A stretch of DNA of 8,861 nucleotides from Ktedonobacter sp. Its GTDB lineage: Bacteria; Chloroflexota; Ktedonobacteria; Ktedonobacterales; Ktedonobacteraceae. How positions within the stretch are numbered: the stretch's first letter is position 1; each line of letters opens with the position of its first letter. The notes under the pieces are model-generated. The model was given only the letters and a program-made list of their open reading frames with translations, did no database searches and was not told the origin of the DNA. Below are positions 1 to 6,634 of this stretch, one piece after another. The DNA lies in contig DMFQ01000139.1 of the NCBI GenBank assembly GCA_003450555.1, forward strand, positions 13,018-21,878, given 5' to 3'. Both the position numbers and the translations under genes were made by a program.

Positions 1-29
1 ACCCTTGGATCGCCTCACCAAACTCGTAG

Positions 30-80
30 GGGCGGGGGCGGCGTGGTCGATGGGCTGGGACGCTTGCGTCGCCCCCGTCC
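30..80. repeat. GC-rich inverted repeat upstream of the operon
   Basis: Arms 30-43 and 67-80 pair over 14 positions. Twelve are Watson-Crick pairs and two are G-U wobbles if transcribed rightward; the loop is 23 nt. A second palindrome at 59-70 (GACGCTTGCGTC) shares bases 67-70 with the right arm, so the two folds exclude each other. No T-run follows on either strand, so this is not a classic terminator. One reading frame from the left edge has a stop at 27-29 just before the repeat, so it may mark the 3' end of an upstream gene. It could also be an interspersed intergenic repeat. No clear promoter is visible in 1-119, so the operon promoter may lie here unrecognised or further upstream. Confidence 0.5.
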
Positions 81-119
81 TCCATCCCCCCAAAATCGAA
101 CATAAAATGAAGGACTACC

Positions 120-1412
120 ATGACGCCAGCCGATCACACAAATCATACAAGTCACATACATCATCTGCAATGCGTCCTCTGCGGAACGAACTACAACCCC
201 GCCGATGTCCTATACTGCTGCCCATCTTGTGGCCCCCTTGGCGTCCTCGCAGTCCATTATGACTACGAGCAAATAACCCCGCATATCAGCCGCGCTCAAC
301 TGGCCGCAGACCACAACCCCACCCTCTGGCGTTACCGTGCTCTTCTACCAATTTCCTATAGCCATCTAGATGTTCCACCATTAGCGATAGGTGGCACGCC
401 GCTTTATCCTGTGAAAAGGCTGCGCGACTATCTCGGTATGAGCAAGCTCTGGCTTAAAGATGATACGCGCAATCCCAGCGCCTCGCTCAAAGATCGTGCA
501 AGTATTATCGCTGTTGTGCTGGCGCAAGGGAATACCGTTGCTTGTGCCAGCACTGGCAACGCTGCCTCGTCGCTGGCGGTACAGGCCGCTTCGCTGGGCC
601 TGCCATGCTACATCTTTGTGCCACAGAACGCGCCGCGTGCCAAGATCATCCAGTTGCTCATGTGTGGCGCAACCGTCTTTTCAGTGGATGGCAGCTATGA
701 TGATGCCTTTGATCTCTGCATCGAAGCCTGTAACACCTTTGGCTGGTACAACCGCAACACAGGCTACAATCCCTACCTTGTCGAGGGTAAAAAGACCGTT
801 GGCCTGGAGATCGCGGAACAACTAGGCTGGCAAGCGCCCGACACCATCTTAGTCCCCACGGGCGATGGTTGCATCATCAGCGGCGTCTATCGCGGCTTTG
901 AAGACCTCTACCGCCTGGGTATGATTGAGCGCCTGCCGCGACTGATAGCCGTCCAGGCCGAAGGCTCTCCCGCCATCGTGCGTGCTCTGGAGAGTGACGG
1001 TGTCGTGCGCCCCTATCCAGCCAATACCGTTGCCGATGGCATATCTGTTGGCCTGCCTCGCAATGGTGCCATGGCGGTGCGCCACATTCGCGCTAGTAAT
1101 GGTTTTGGCATTACCGTCTCAGATGCCGAAATACTCTTGGCAGAGAAAAACCTGGCTATGCATACAGGCGTCTTTGCTGAACCTTCAGGAGCAGCCAGCT
1201 ACGCTGGTTTACTCCGCCTGCTTGATCATGGCAGAATAGCTAGAGATGAACGCGTCGTCCTGCTCGTAACCGGCAGTGGCCTCAAAAGCATCGACGCCGT
1301 CGTCCACACCGCTGGCAGCGTCATACCGATTGCCAAAGGCCCAGAAGGAATGAATATAGTATCAAAGAACATTGCGTTGCTCGCGCCCCCAATCCAAAAT
1401 GAAAAATTTTAG
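120..1412 (+). CDS. Threonine synthase-family (ThrC-like) PLP enzyme with N-terminal zinc ribbon, 430 aa
   Basis: A fold-type II pyridoxal-phosphate enzyme of the threonine synthase family; the classic reaction converts O-phosphohomoserine to threonine in the cytoplasm. A probable zinc ribbon lies at residues 18-37 (C18, C21, C34, C37). The PLP lysine is K124 in SLKDRAS, the phosphate-binding loop is ASTGNAASS at 143-151, and the family motifs NPYLVEGKKT, VPTGDG and near the C-terminus LVTGSGLKS are present. Length suits the longer, ribbon-bearing form of the family. The ATG at 120 follows AAGGA at 110-114 by 5 nt. It is the first gene of the operon. Context suggests a possible catabolic role in place of YgeX (diaminopropionate ammonia-lyase, also fold-type II), but the motifs are those of threonine synthase, and a plain biosynthetic role is equally possible. 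Family assignment is secure; substrate is not. Confidence 0.9.
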   Translation: MTPADHTNHTSHIHHLQCVLCGTNYNPADVLYCCPSCGPLGVLAVHYDYEQITPHISRAQLAADHNPTLWRYRALLPISYSHLDVPPLAIGGTPLYPVKRLRDYLGMSKLWLKDDTRNPSASLKDRASIIAVVLAQGNTVACASTGNAASSLAVQAASLGLPCYIFVPQNAPRAKIIQLLMCGATVFSVDGSYDDAFDLCIEACNTFGWYNRNTGYNPYLVEGKKTVGLEIAEQLGWQAPDTILVPTGDGCIISGVYRGFEDLYRLGMIERLPRLIAVQAEGSPAIVRALESDGVVRPYPANTVADGISVGLPRNGAMAVRHIRASNGFGITVSDAEILLAEKNLAMHTGVFAEPSGAASYAGLLRLLDHGRIARDERVVLLVTGSGLKSIDAVVHTAGSVIPIAKGPEGMNIVSKNIALLAPPIQNEKF

Positions 1413-1429
1413 CGCTGAATTTCAGCGCT
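1411..1429 (+). terminator. Short hairpin at the end of the ThrC-like gene (weak terminator or attenuator)
   Basis: AGCGCTGA at 1411-1418 pairs perfectly with TCAGCGCT at 1422-1429, leaving a 3-nt loop. The stem begins inside the TAG stop codon of the preceding gene. Only ATTT follows, so rightward termination should be weak. On the opposite strand the stem is followed by AAAATTTTT, which is a better terminator tail, but no minus-strand gene is seen there. It probably trims or partly terminates the operon mRNA between its first and second genes. Confidence 0.45.
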
Positions 1430-1470
1430 ATTTGGGCGAAATTAGAGGGGATTTTCTTCTCACATTCAAC

Positions 1471-1491
1471 AGGAAGGATAGCATGTAGTTG
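1471..1491 (+). promoter_or_regulatory. Ribosome binding site with ATG-TAG-TTG start-stop arrangement
   Basis: A Shine-Dalgarno sequence AGGAAGG (1471-1477) lies 5 nt before ATG at 1483. That ATG is followed at once by an in-frame TAG (1486-1488) and then by TTG (1489-1491), which opens the amidohydrolase frame. The TTG is 11 nt from the Shine-Dalgarno, farther than usual. A ribosome could initiate at ATG, stop after one codon and reinitiate at TTG, or start directly at TTG. A CAG-to-TAG mutation of codon 2 or a sequence error would also give this pattern. Confidence 0.6.
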
Positions 1492-2859
1492 ACAGACATC
1501 CTCGTGGGCAATGGAACCGTTGTCACGCTCGGTAGCGACAGCCGATTAATCGAGAATGGCGCCGTCCTGGTACATGATGATCGCATTGCTGCCATGGGAT
1601 CAGACAGCGAATTGCGCCAGCAACATCCCGACATCCAGTACGTCGATGCCAGTAGCGGCCTCATCATGCCTGGTTTTCTCTGTACGCACACTCATTTTTA
1701 CAGCGCCTTTGCGCGCGGTATGGCAATTCCCGGAGTAGCACCCCGTAACTTTCCCGAAATTCTTGCACGTCTCTGGTGGCGTCTCGACAAGCTCCTGACG
1801 CTGGAGGATACGCGTGCCGGCGCGGAAATATTCATGGCCGACGCTATCCGTCACGGCACAACCTGTGTCGTCGACCATCACGCCAGCCCGAACGCCATTG
1901 AGGGCAGCCTCGATGTCATCGCTGCTGCGGTAGAGCAGGCAGGTATCCGTGCCTGCCTCGCTTACGAGGTCTCTGACCGCGACGGACCCGCTGTCATTGA
2001 CGGTGGCATGCGCGAAAACGAACGTTTCATCCGTTCACTCCGCACTACGCGCAAATCACAGGCGGAGGCTGGTATGATAGCCGCCAGCTATGGCCTCCAC
2101 GCATCCTTTACGCTCAGTCCAGCCACGCTTGAACGCTGCGCCGCCGGTGGTGCCGCGGCAGGAGTGGGCTTCCACATTCACGTGGCAGAAGATATCTCAG
2201 ATGAAAACGACAGCCTTTCACGCTATGGTATGCGCGTGGCCGAGCGCCTGGAGGCTAACCATATTTTAGGGCCCCATAGCATCGCCGCCCACTGTGTCCA
2301 CGTCAACAGCGGAGAGATTGCTCGCCTGGCGGAAACCAGTACGCATAGCGTCCATAATCCACGCTCAAATATGAATAACGCTGTTGGTTGCGCCCCTGTC
2401 GAAGAGATGCTTCGCGCTGAAGTCAATGTCGGTCTTGGCAACGACGGCTTCAGTATGAACATGATGCAGGAGATGAAGGCTGCCTACCTGTTGCACAAAT
2501 TGGCAGCGAAAGACCCTCGCTCAATGGCCGCCGATCTCGTACTGAATATGGCTTTCCAGCATAACTCCCGTATCATTCAAGCCGTCTTCAGTCCTTTCAG
2601 CGTCGACTTCCCACGCCTGGGTGAGTTGAGCGTTGGAGCTGCCGCCGACCTGAACTTGCTTGATTATATGCCGCCAACTCCGCTCAGCAGTGGAAACTTT
2701 CCCTGGCATTTGATCTTTGGTATCGATGGCCACCATGTCAATTCGACCATGGTCGCTGGGCGCTGGCTGATGCGCAATCGCCAGCTACTGACCATCGACG
2801 AAGCGCGCATTCACGCCCGCGCCCGCGAACTTTCCCAGGCCCTCTGGCAAAAAATGTAG
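1489..2859 (+). CDS. ssnA: SsnA-like amidohydrolase, 456 aa
   Basis: A metal-dependent amidohydrolase/aminohydrolase (TIM barrel) closely resembling E. coli SsnA (about 440 aa). Family enzymes hydrolyse C-N bonds in rings or amidines; the SsnA substrate is not firmly known to me, though the family travels with purine-catabolism genes. The metal site looks complete: H67 and H69 (THTHFYS), H229/H231 (HIHVAED), H268 (AHCVH) and D319 (LGNDG). SsnA-type signatures VVDHHASP, VHNPRSNMNN and LLDYMPPTPL are easy to see. The frame opens at TTG 1489, right after an in-frame ATG-TAG; the next in-frame Met is near residue 36 and would remove the first strands of the fold, so TTG is preferred. The N-terminus then lines up with E. 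coli SsnA. It is the second operon gene, 76 nt after the ThrC-like gene and 30 nt before the M20 hydrolase. Confidence 0.9.
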   Translation: MTDILVGNGTVVTLGSDSRLIENGAVLVHDDRIAAMGSDSELRQQHPDIQYVDASSGLIMPGFLCTHTHFYSAFARGMAIPGVAPRNFPEILARLWWRLDKLLTLEDTRAGAEIFMADAIRHGTTCVVDHHASPNAIEGSLDVIAAAVEQAGIRACLAYEVSDRDGPAVIDGGMRENERFIRSLRTTRKSQAEAGMIAASYGLHASFTLSPATLERCAAGGAAAGVGFHIHVAEDISDENDSLSRYGMRVAERLEANHILGPHSIAAHCVHVNSGEIARLAETSTHSVHNPRSNMNNAVGCAPVEEMLRAEVNVGLGNDGFSMNMMQEMKAAYLLHKLAAKDPRSMAADLVLNMAFQHNSRIIQAVFSPFSVDFPRLGELSVGAAADLNLLDYMPPTPLSSGNFPWHLIFGIDGHHVNSTMVAGRWLMRNRQLLTIDEARIHARARELSQALWQKM

Positions 2860-2889
2860 GGTCGCCAATACTCATACTAGGAGGAAACA

Positions 2890-4095
2890 ATGAACATTCA
2901 GGAAACACAACATGCCGTGCAACAGGAACTGGCGCAGCACCATGACGCCATGATACAGTTCCTACGCGACCTCATAGCCATACCCAGCTTTGACAGCCAG
3001 ATAGGCCCGGTTGGCTCTGCTGTCGGAGCCCGTATGTCTGATCTCGGCTTTGACGAGATACACCTCGATAGCATGGGCAACATCCTGGGGCGTATCGGCA
3101 ACGGTCCACGTACCTTGCTCTATGATAGCCATATCGATACCGTCAGTATCGCCGATGCCAGTCAGTGGCAGTGGGACCCCTTCAAGGGCAAGGTCGAGAA
3201 TGGTATCATTTATGGGCTTGGCGCGGGCGACGAAAAGTGCTCGACCCCACCAATGATTTATGCCATGGCAACGCTGAAAAAGCTGGGGCTGGCGCGGGAC
3301 TGGACGCTCTATTATTTTGGCAATATGGAAGAATGGTGTGATGGCATCTCCGGCAATGCCCTGGTTGAGCACGAGGGCATTCGCCCTGATTTCGTCGTCG
3401 TCGGCGAATCGACCGGGATGGACATCTACCGCGGCCACCGTGGGCGTACCGAGATCAGCGTCACCTTTAAGGGGCGCAGTTGTCATGCCAGCGCGCCCGA
3501 ACGCGGCGATAATGCCCTCTATAAAGCCATTCCCTTTATCCAGGGTGTTGAGCGCCTGCACCAGGAACTCAAGAGCCGTCCCGATCCATTTCTTGGTCCT
3601 GGTTCCATTACGGTGACTAACATCAGCACCCGCACCGCCTCGCTTAACGCTGTTCCCGACGAGTGCAGCCTCTACATTGACCGCCGAATGCATCCGGCTG
3701 AGACCAAAGAGGTTGTGTTGAACGAACTACGTGCTCTGCCCAACGCCCATCTAGCTGAGATAGTCGTGCCAATGTACGAGGTGCCCAGCTATACAGGCTT
3801 CACCTTCCCGGTAGAAAAGATCTTTCCTGCATGGTCCTTGGAGGAAGATCACCCTTATGTACAGGCAGGCAAAGCTACTTTTGCAAGCTGCTACGGACGT
3901 CCGGCGAAGACCAGCAAATGGGTGTTTTCCACAAACGCCACCTACTGGATGGGTAAGGCGGGCATTCCATCTATTGGTTTCGGCCCGGGTGAGGAACACT
4001 GGGCACACACCGTGCTCGACCAGGTGCCAGCCGCCGAAGTTGTCCAGTGCGCCGATTTCTACGCCATGCTCCCGCTCTTCCTGGAGGCCAGATGA
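2890..4095 (+). CDS. ygeY: YgeY-like M20 family metallohydrolase, 401 aa
   Basis: A dinuclear zinc hydrolase of peptidase family M20, the family of acetylornithine deacetylase, succinyl-diaminopimelate desuccinylase and carbamoyl-amino-acid hydrolases. It matches YgeY along its length, for example in PMGN/SMGN-, SAPERGDNA-, SIDRR/YIDRR- and GFGPG-like stretches. Expected catalytic and metal residues are present: H81 and D83 (SHIDTV), D114 (GAGDEK), E147-E148 (MEEWCDG), E173 (VGEST) and H373 (GEEHWAHT); H199 in CHASAPE lies in the dimerisation-domain segment. The ATG at 2890 has an excellent AGGAGGA (2879-2885) at 5-nt spacing. Its TGA stop overlaps the ATG of the carbamate kinase gene (ATGA), so the two are translationally coupled. 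The likely role is cleavage of an amide or ureido group from an amino-acid-like intermediate. The precise substrate is inferred only from context. Confidence 0.92.
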   Translation: MNIQETQHAVQQELAQHHDAMIQFLRDLIAIPSFDSQIGPVGSAVGARMSDLGFDEIHLDSMGNILGRIGNGPRTLLYDSHIDTVSIADASQWQWDPFKGKVENGIIYGLGAGDEKCSTPPMIYAMATLKKLGLARDWTLYYFGNMEEWCDGISGNALVEHEGIRPDFVVVGESTGMDIYRGHRGRTEISVTFKGRSCHASAPERGDNALYKAIPFIQGVERLHQELKSRPDPFLGPGSITVTNISTRTASLNAVPDECSLYIDRRMHPAETKEVVLNELRALPNAHLAEIVVPMYEVPSYTGFTFPVEKIFPAWSLEEDHPYVQAGKATFASCYGRPAKTSKWVFSTNATYWMGKAGIPSIGFGPGEEHWAHTVLDQVPAAEVVQCADFYAMLPLFLEAR

Positions 4096-5036
4096 GTAAA
4101 CTAGCCATTGTTGCCATAGGGGGCAACTCTCTCATCAAAGACGAGGCGCATAAGAGCGTCCCCGACCAGTTCGCCGCCGTACGAGAAACCTCCGTTCATA
4201 TCACGGAGATGATCGCCCAGGGTTGGAACGTGGTCGTCACTCATGGTAATGGCCCACAGGTCGGTTTCATTTTGCTGCGCTCCGAATACTCCCGCAGTGT
4301 GCTCCATACAGTGCCGCTCGACTCTTGTGGTGCGGATACCCAGGGCGCCATTGGTTACATGATTCAGCAATCGCTGCACAACGAATTTCTACGCCGCGGC
4401 ATCCAGCGCCAGTGTGTCACCGTCGTCACTCAGGTGTTGGTCGATCACCATGATCCCGCGCTGCAGCATCCCAGCAAGCCTATTGGCTCATTTTACAAAG
4501 AAGAGGATGCCAGGATCAAGATGGCTCAAGAGGGCTGGGCCATGGTAGAAGATGCTGGCCGCGGTTGGCGTCGGGTTGTGTCCTCGCCCCAACCTCAGGA
4601 GATCATCGAACGTAACGCCATAGAAACGCTCATTCAGAGCGGTTTCATTGTCGTAGCCGTTGGCGGAGGCGGCATCCCTGTTGTGCGGAATGAGGCAGGA
4701 GATCTGACAGGCATCGATGGCGTCATCGACAAGGACCTGGCCTCCAGCCTTCTCGCCACTACATTGAATGCTGACCTCCTGCTGATATCGACAGCCGTGG
4801 AGAAAGCCTCCCTTTATTTTAACAAACCCAACCAGCAAGACCTGGACACCATTACGCTCAGCGAAGCCAGGCGCTACTACGATGATGGACACTTCGCTAA
4901 AGGCAGTATGGGGCCTAAAGTGCGAGCCATTATCAACTATCTCGAGAGAGGTGGCCGTGCCGCCCTGATCACAATGCCCGAAACCATCGGCAGAGCGCTC
5001 TCCGGTCAGACCGGAACATGGATCATGCCCGAGTAG
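4092..5036 (+). CDS. arcC: Carbamate kinase (YqeA/ArcC-like), 314 aa
   Basis: Catalyses carbamoyl phosphate + ADP <-> ATP + carbamate in the cytoplasm, an amino-acid-kinase-fold enzyme. In catabolic operons it makes ATP by substrate-level phosphorylation. Visible motifs are AIGGNSL (8-14), THGNGPQVG (50-58), DSCGADTQGAIGYM (77-90), the glycine-rich GGGGIPV (191-197), DKDLASSL (213-220) and FAKGSMGPK (268-276). The length is normal for the family. The start at 4092 is preferred because it overlaps the upstream stop as ATGA, sits 4 nt after GGAGG (4083-4087) and puts the LAIVAIGGN strand at the N-terminus. A GTG at 4047 would add 15 residues unlike the family. Fourth gene of the operon; the carbamoyltransferase that would supply carbamoyl phosphate follows 15 nt later. 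In position it corresponds to E. coli yqeA. Confidence 0.95.
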   Translation: MSKLAIVAIGGNSLIKDEAHKSVPDQFAAVRETSVHITEMIAQGWNVVVTHGNGPQVGFILLRSEYSRSVLHTVPLDSCGADTQGAIGYMIQQSLHNEFLRRGIQRQCVTVVTQVLVDHHDPALQHPSKPIGSFYKEEDARIKMAQEGWAMVEDAGRGWRRVVSSPQPQEIIERNAIETLIQSGFIVVAVGGGGIPVVRNEAGDLTGIDGVIDKDLASSLLATTLNADLLLISTAVEKASLYFNKPNQQDLDTITLSEARRYYDDGHFAKGSMGPKVRAIINYLERGGRAALITMPETIGRALSGQTGTWIMPE

Positions 5037-5051
5037 AAAGGAAATCCAATT

Positions 5052-6035
5052 ATGAAAACAAACTTACGTGGTAAAGACTTTATCAGCACGCAGGAATGGA
5101 CTAAAGAAGAACTGGAAACCGTTCTGCACCTTGCCTTTGACCTCAAAATGAAATGGGGACTTGACCTTCCATCACGACTTTTAGAAGACAAAACACTTTT
5201 CATGCTCTTCTTCTTCTCCTCGACGCGCACTCGTAACTCCTTTGAGGCCGGCATGACACGACTGGGCGGACACGCTATTTTCCTTGAACCCGACAAAATG
5301 CAGATCTCTCATGGCGATACGCCGAAAGAGATTGGCAAAATCCTCTCATCCTACGGGCATGGTATCGCCATCAGACACTGCGATTGGGGCGACGGCAACA
5401 AATATCTTCGTGATGTTGCTGAACATGCGCGTATCCCCGTTATCAACATGCAGTGTGACATCTACCATCCCTGCCAGGCCGTGGCTGACCTGATGACCTG
5501 TGTAGAGAAAAAAGGCAGTTTACAGGGGAAAAAAGTTGTCATGTCCTGGGCCTATGCCAAGTCCTACACCAAACCCTTGTCGCTGCCGCAGTCGGTCATC
5601 GAGCTTTTCACGCAATTTGGCGCGGATGTCACGCTCGCGCACCCTCCTGAATTTGAACTGATGCCGGAGATTTTACAGAATGCCGATGACAACGCGCGCA
5701 AGACCGGAGGCAGTTTCCGCATCGTCAACGACATGGACGAGGCCTTTGACAACGCCGATATCGTTTATCCGAAGAGCTGGGGTCCGCTGGTTGCGATCAA
5801 GGAGCAATCGAAGATGGTAGACGTCATTCGCCGTTACGAGAGTTGGATTTGCGATGAGCGCCGCATGTCCCTGGCAAAGGAAGATGCCATTTACATGCAC
5901 TGCCTCCCCGCTGATCGTGGCGTAGAAGTTGCCGACGCCGTCATCGACGGACCGCAATCGGTTGTCTATGATCAAGCCGAGAACCGCATGCATGCGCAAA
6001 ATGCTATCATGGCGCTAACGATGGGTGGCAGATAA
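5052..6035 (+). CDS. ygeW: YgeW-like knotted carbamoyltransferase, 327 aa
   Basis: A member of the aspartate/ornithine carbamoyltransferase superfamily. Carbamoyl-phosphate binding residues are clear: STRTR at 57-61, HPCQ at 139-142 and the C-terminal-domain motif MHCLPADR at 282-289. The segment WAYAKSYTKPLSLPQ (about 166-180) matches the proline-containing loop that forms the deep knot in YgeW and N-acetylornithine transcarbamylases, and GGSFR plus VYPKSW resemble YgeW strongly. E. coli YgeW is near 396 aa, so this protein is about 70 residues shorter. Its end (YDQAENRMHAQNAIMAL) is more like ordinary ornithine/acetylornithine carbamoyltransferases. RBS AAAGGA at 5037-5042, ATG 9 nt later. 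Next to carbamate kinase it probably works in reverse, releasing carbamoyl phosphate from a ureido compound. An arginine-biosynthetic transcarbamylase is the main alternative, but no arg genes are adjacent. Confidence 0.9.
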   Translation: MKTNLRGKDFISTQEWTKEELETVLHLAFDLKMKWGLDLPSRLLEDKTLFMLFFFSSTRTRNSFEAGMTRLGGHAIFLEPDKMQISHGDTPKEIGKILSSYGHGIAIRHCDWGDGNKYLRDVAEHARIPVINMQCDIYHPCQAVADLMTCVEKKGSLQGKKVVMSWAYAKSYTKPLSLPQSVIELFTQFGADVTLAHPPEFELMPEILQNADDNARKTGGSFRIVNDMDEAFDNADIVYPKSWGPLVAIKEQSKMVDVIRRYESWICDERRMSLAKEDAIYMHCLPADRGVEVADAVIDGPQSVVYDQAENRMHAQNAIMALTMGGR

Positions 6036-6089
6036 AAGGGAGAAAGCACTGCGTAGAGCTGCATATTTACGCAGTGCTTTCTCCCTTTT
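6034..6089. terminator. Strong, probably bidirectional intrinsic terminator
   Basis: Arms 6034-6055 and 6068-6089 form a perfect 22-bp stem around a 12-nt loop. The outer four pairs are AAAA/TTTT, so a T-tract ends the hairpin on both strands. It overlaps the TAA stop of the carbamoyltransferase gene (6033-6035). The neighbour to the right is on the minus strand and converges on it, so one structure can end both transcripts. Confidence 0.88.
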
Positions 6090-6210
6090 CCTCATCCACC
6101 CATGATTTGGCTGCTTGCAGAAAAGCAACGCCTCTCTCAATAACCTGTAGTGCCTGCTCAACAGATGAACAGGCTGGATAGAATAAAAAGCCTGGAACAA
6201 GATATGGAGA
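6067..6210 (-). pseudogene. Possible decayed 3' fragment of a small gene
   Basis: On the minus strand an open stretch of 47 codons (reading from 6210 to a TAA at 6067-6069) encodes ...LFYPACSSVEQALQVIERGV... with an amphipathic helix-like tail. An in-frame TAA at 6211-6213 closes it on the upstream side and no start with a ribosome site is seen. The Tyr-Pro step followed by an acidic/alanine helix faintly recalls the C-terminal end of HEPN-domain proteins, but this is a weak impression. Bases 6090-6244 hold nothing else I can support. Confidence 0.2.
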
Positions 6211-6244
6211 TTATGGTGAAGATGATATCCCTGACTGGAGATGG

Positions 6245-6634
6245 CTACGAGTAAAATTGCTTTGTCATTAAAACTTCTTCAATGGTATGCAATAGTATCT
6301 CTTCGGTGAAAGGTTTTGGTAAGTAGCGGTCAGCGCCCTGACGCAATCCCCATGATTGATCCAGCTGTGTGCTCTTGCTGCTTACCATGATGATTGAAAG
6401 GCTGTGCTGAGGATCAAGCGCTCTTAATTGGCGGCATACCCCAAAACCACTGACCCCTGGCAGCACAACATCAAGGATCAGGCAGTGTGGGCGCTCTTGC
6501 AGGGCCTTTGTCAACCCTTCGTTACCATTTACGGCTGTAGTCACGCGATAGCCTGCTTTCCGCAGAGCTTGAGTAATAAAGAGAGATGAGGTGGCACTGT
6601 CATCAATAACAAGTACTTTGGGTGAGGTAACCAC
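6245..6634 (-). CDS. Single-domain CheY/PilH-like response regulator, 129 aa
   Basis: A stand-alone receiver domain with no output domain. The acidic pocket is D11-D12 (VIDDSAT), the phosphorylated aspartate is D55 (LILDVVLPG), the switch hydroxyl is S85 (MVSSK) and the invariant lysine is K107 (PKPF). The stretch WGLRQGADRYLPKPF is like PilG/PilH and other twitching- or gliding-type receivers, where the protein signals by binding partners. No histidine kinase is nearby, so its phosphodonor is unknown. The start is GTG (complement of 6632-6634), preceded by GAAAGGA (6641-6647 on the complement) at 6-7 nt; VTSPKVLVIDDS is the expected N-terminus. Convergent with the operon, divergent from the LysM-like gene. 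Confidence 0.93.
   Translation of the reverse strand: MVTSPKVLVIDDSATSSLFITQALRKAGYRVTTAVNGNEGLTKALQERPHCLILDVVLPGVSGFGVCRQLRALDPQHSLSIIMVSSKSTQLDQSWGLRQGADRYLPKPFTEEILLHTIEEVLMTKQFYS

Noticed and set aside
5..262. 85-codon plus-strand frame overlapping the start of the ThrC-like gene
   Set aside because: It reads through the GC-rich inverted repeat and the coding region in another frame. The peptide is low in structure and has no clear start signal; an in-frame ATG at 107 is likely chance.
2962..3693. 243-codon open frame on the minus strand
   Set aside because: It lies antisense within the M20 hydrolase, whose motifs are all intact. The frame is a by-product of codon bias and its translation shows no family features.
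4047..4091. Upstream GTG start for carbamate kinase
   Set aside because: It would add 15 residues unlike the family, overlap the previous gene by 49 nt and lack the well-placed GGAGG that serves ATG 4092.
4488..4892. 134-codon minus-strand open frame inside the carbamate kinase gene
   Set aside because: Antisense shadow of a fully supported gene; no ribosome site or recognisable domain.
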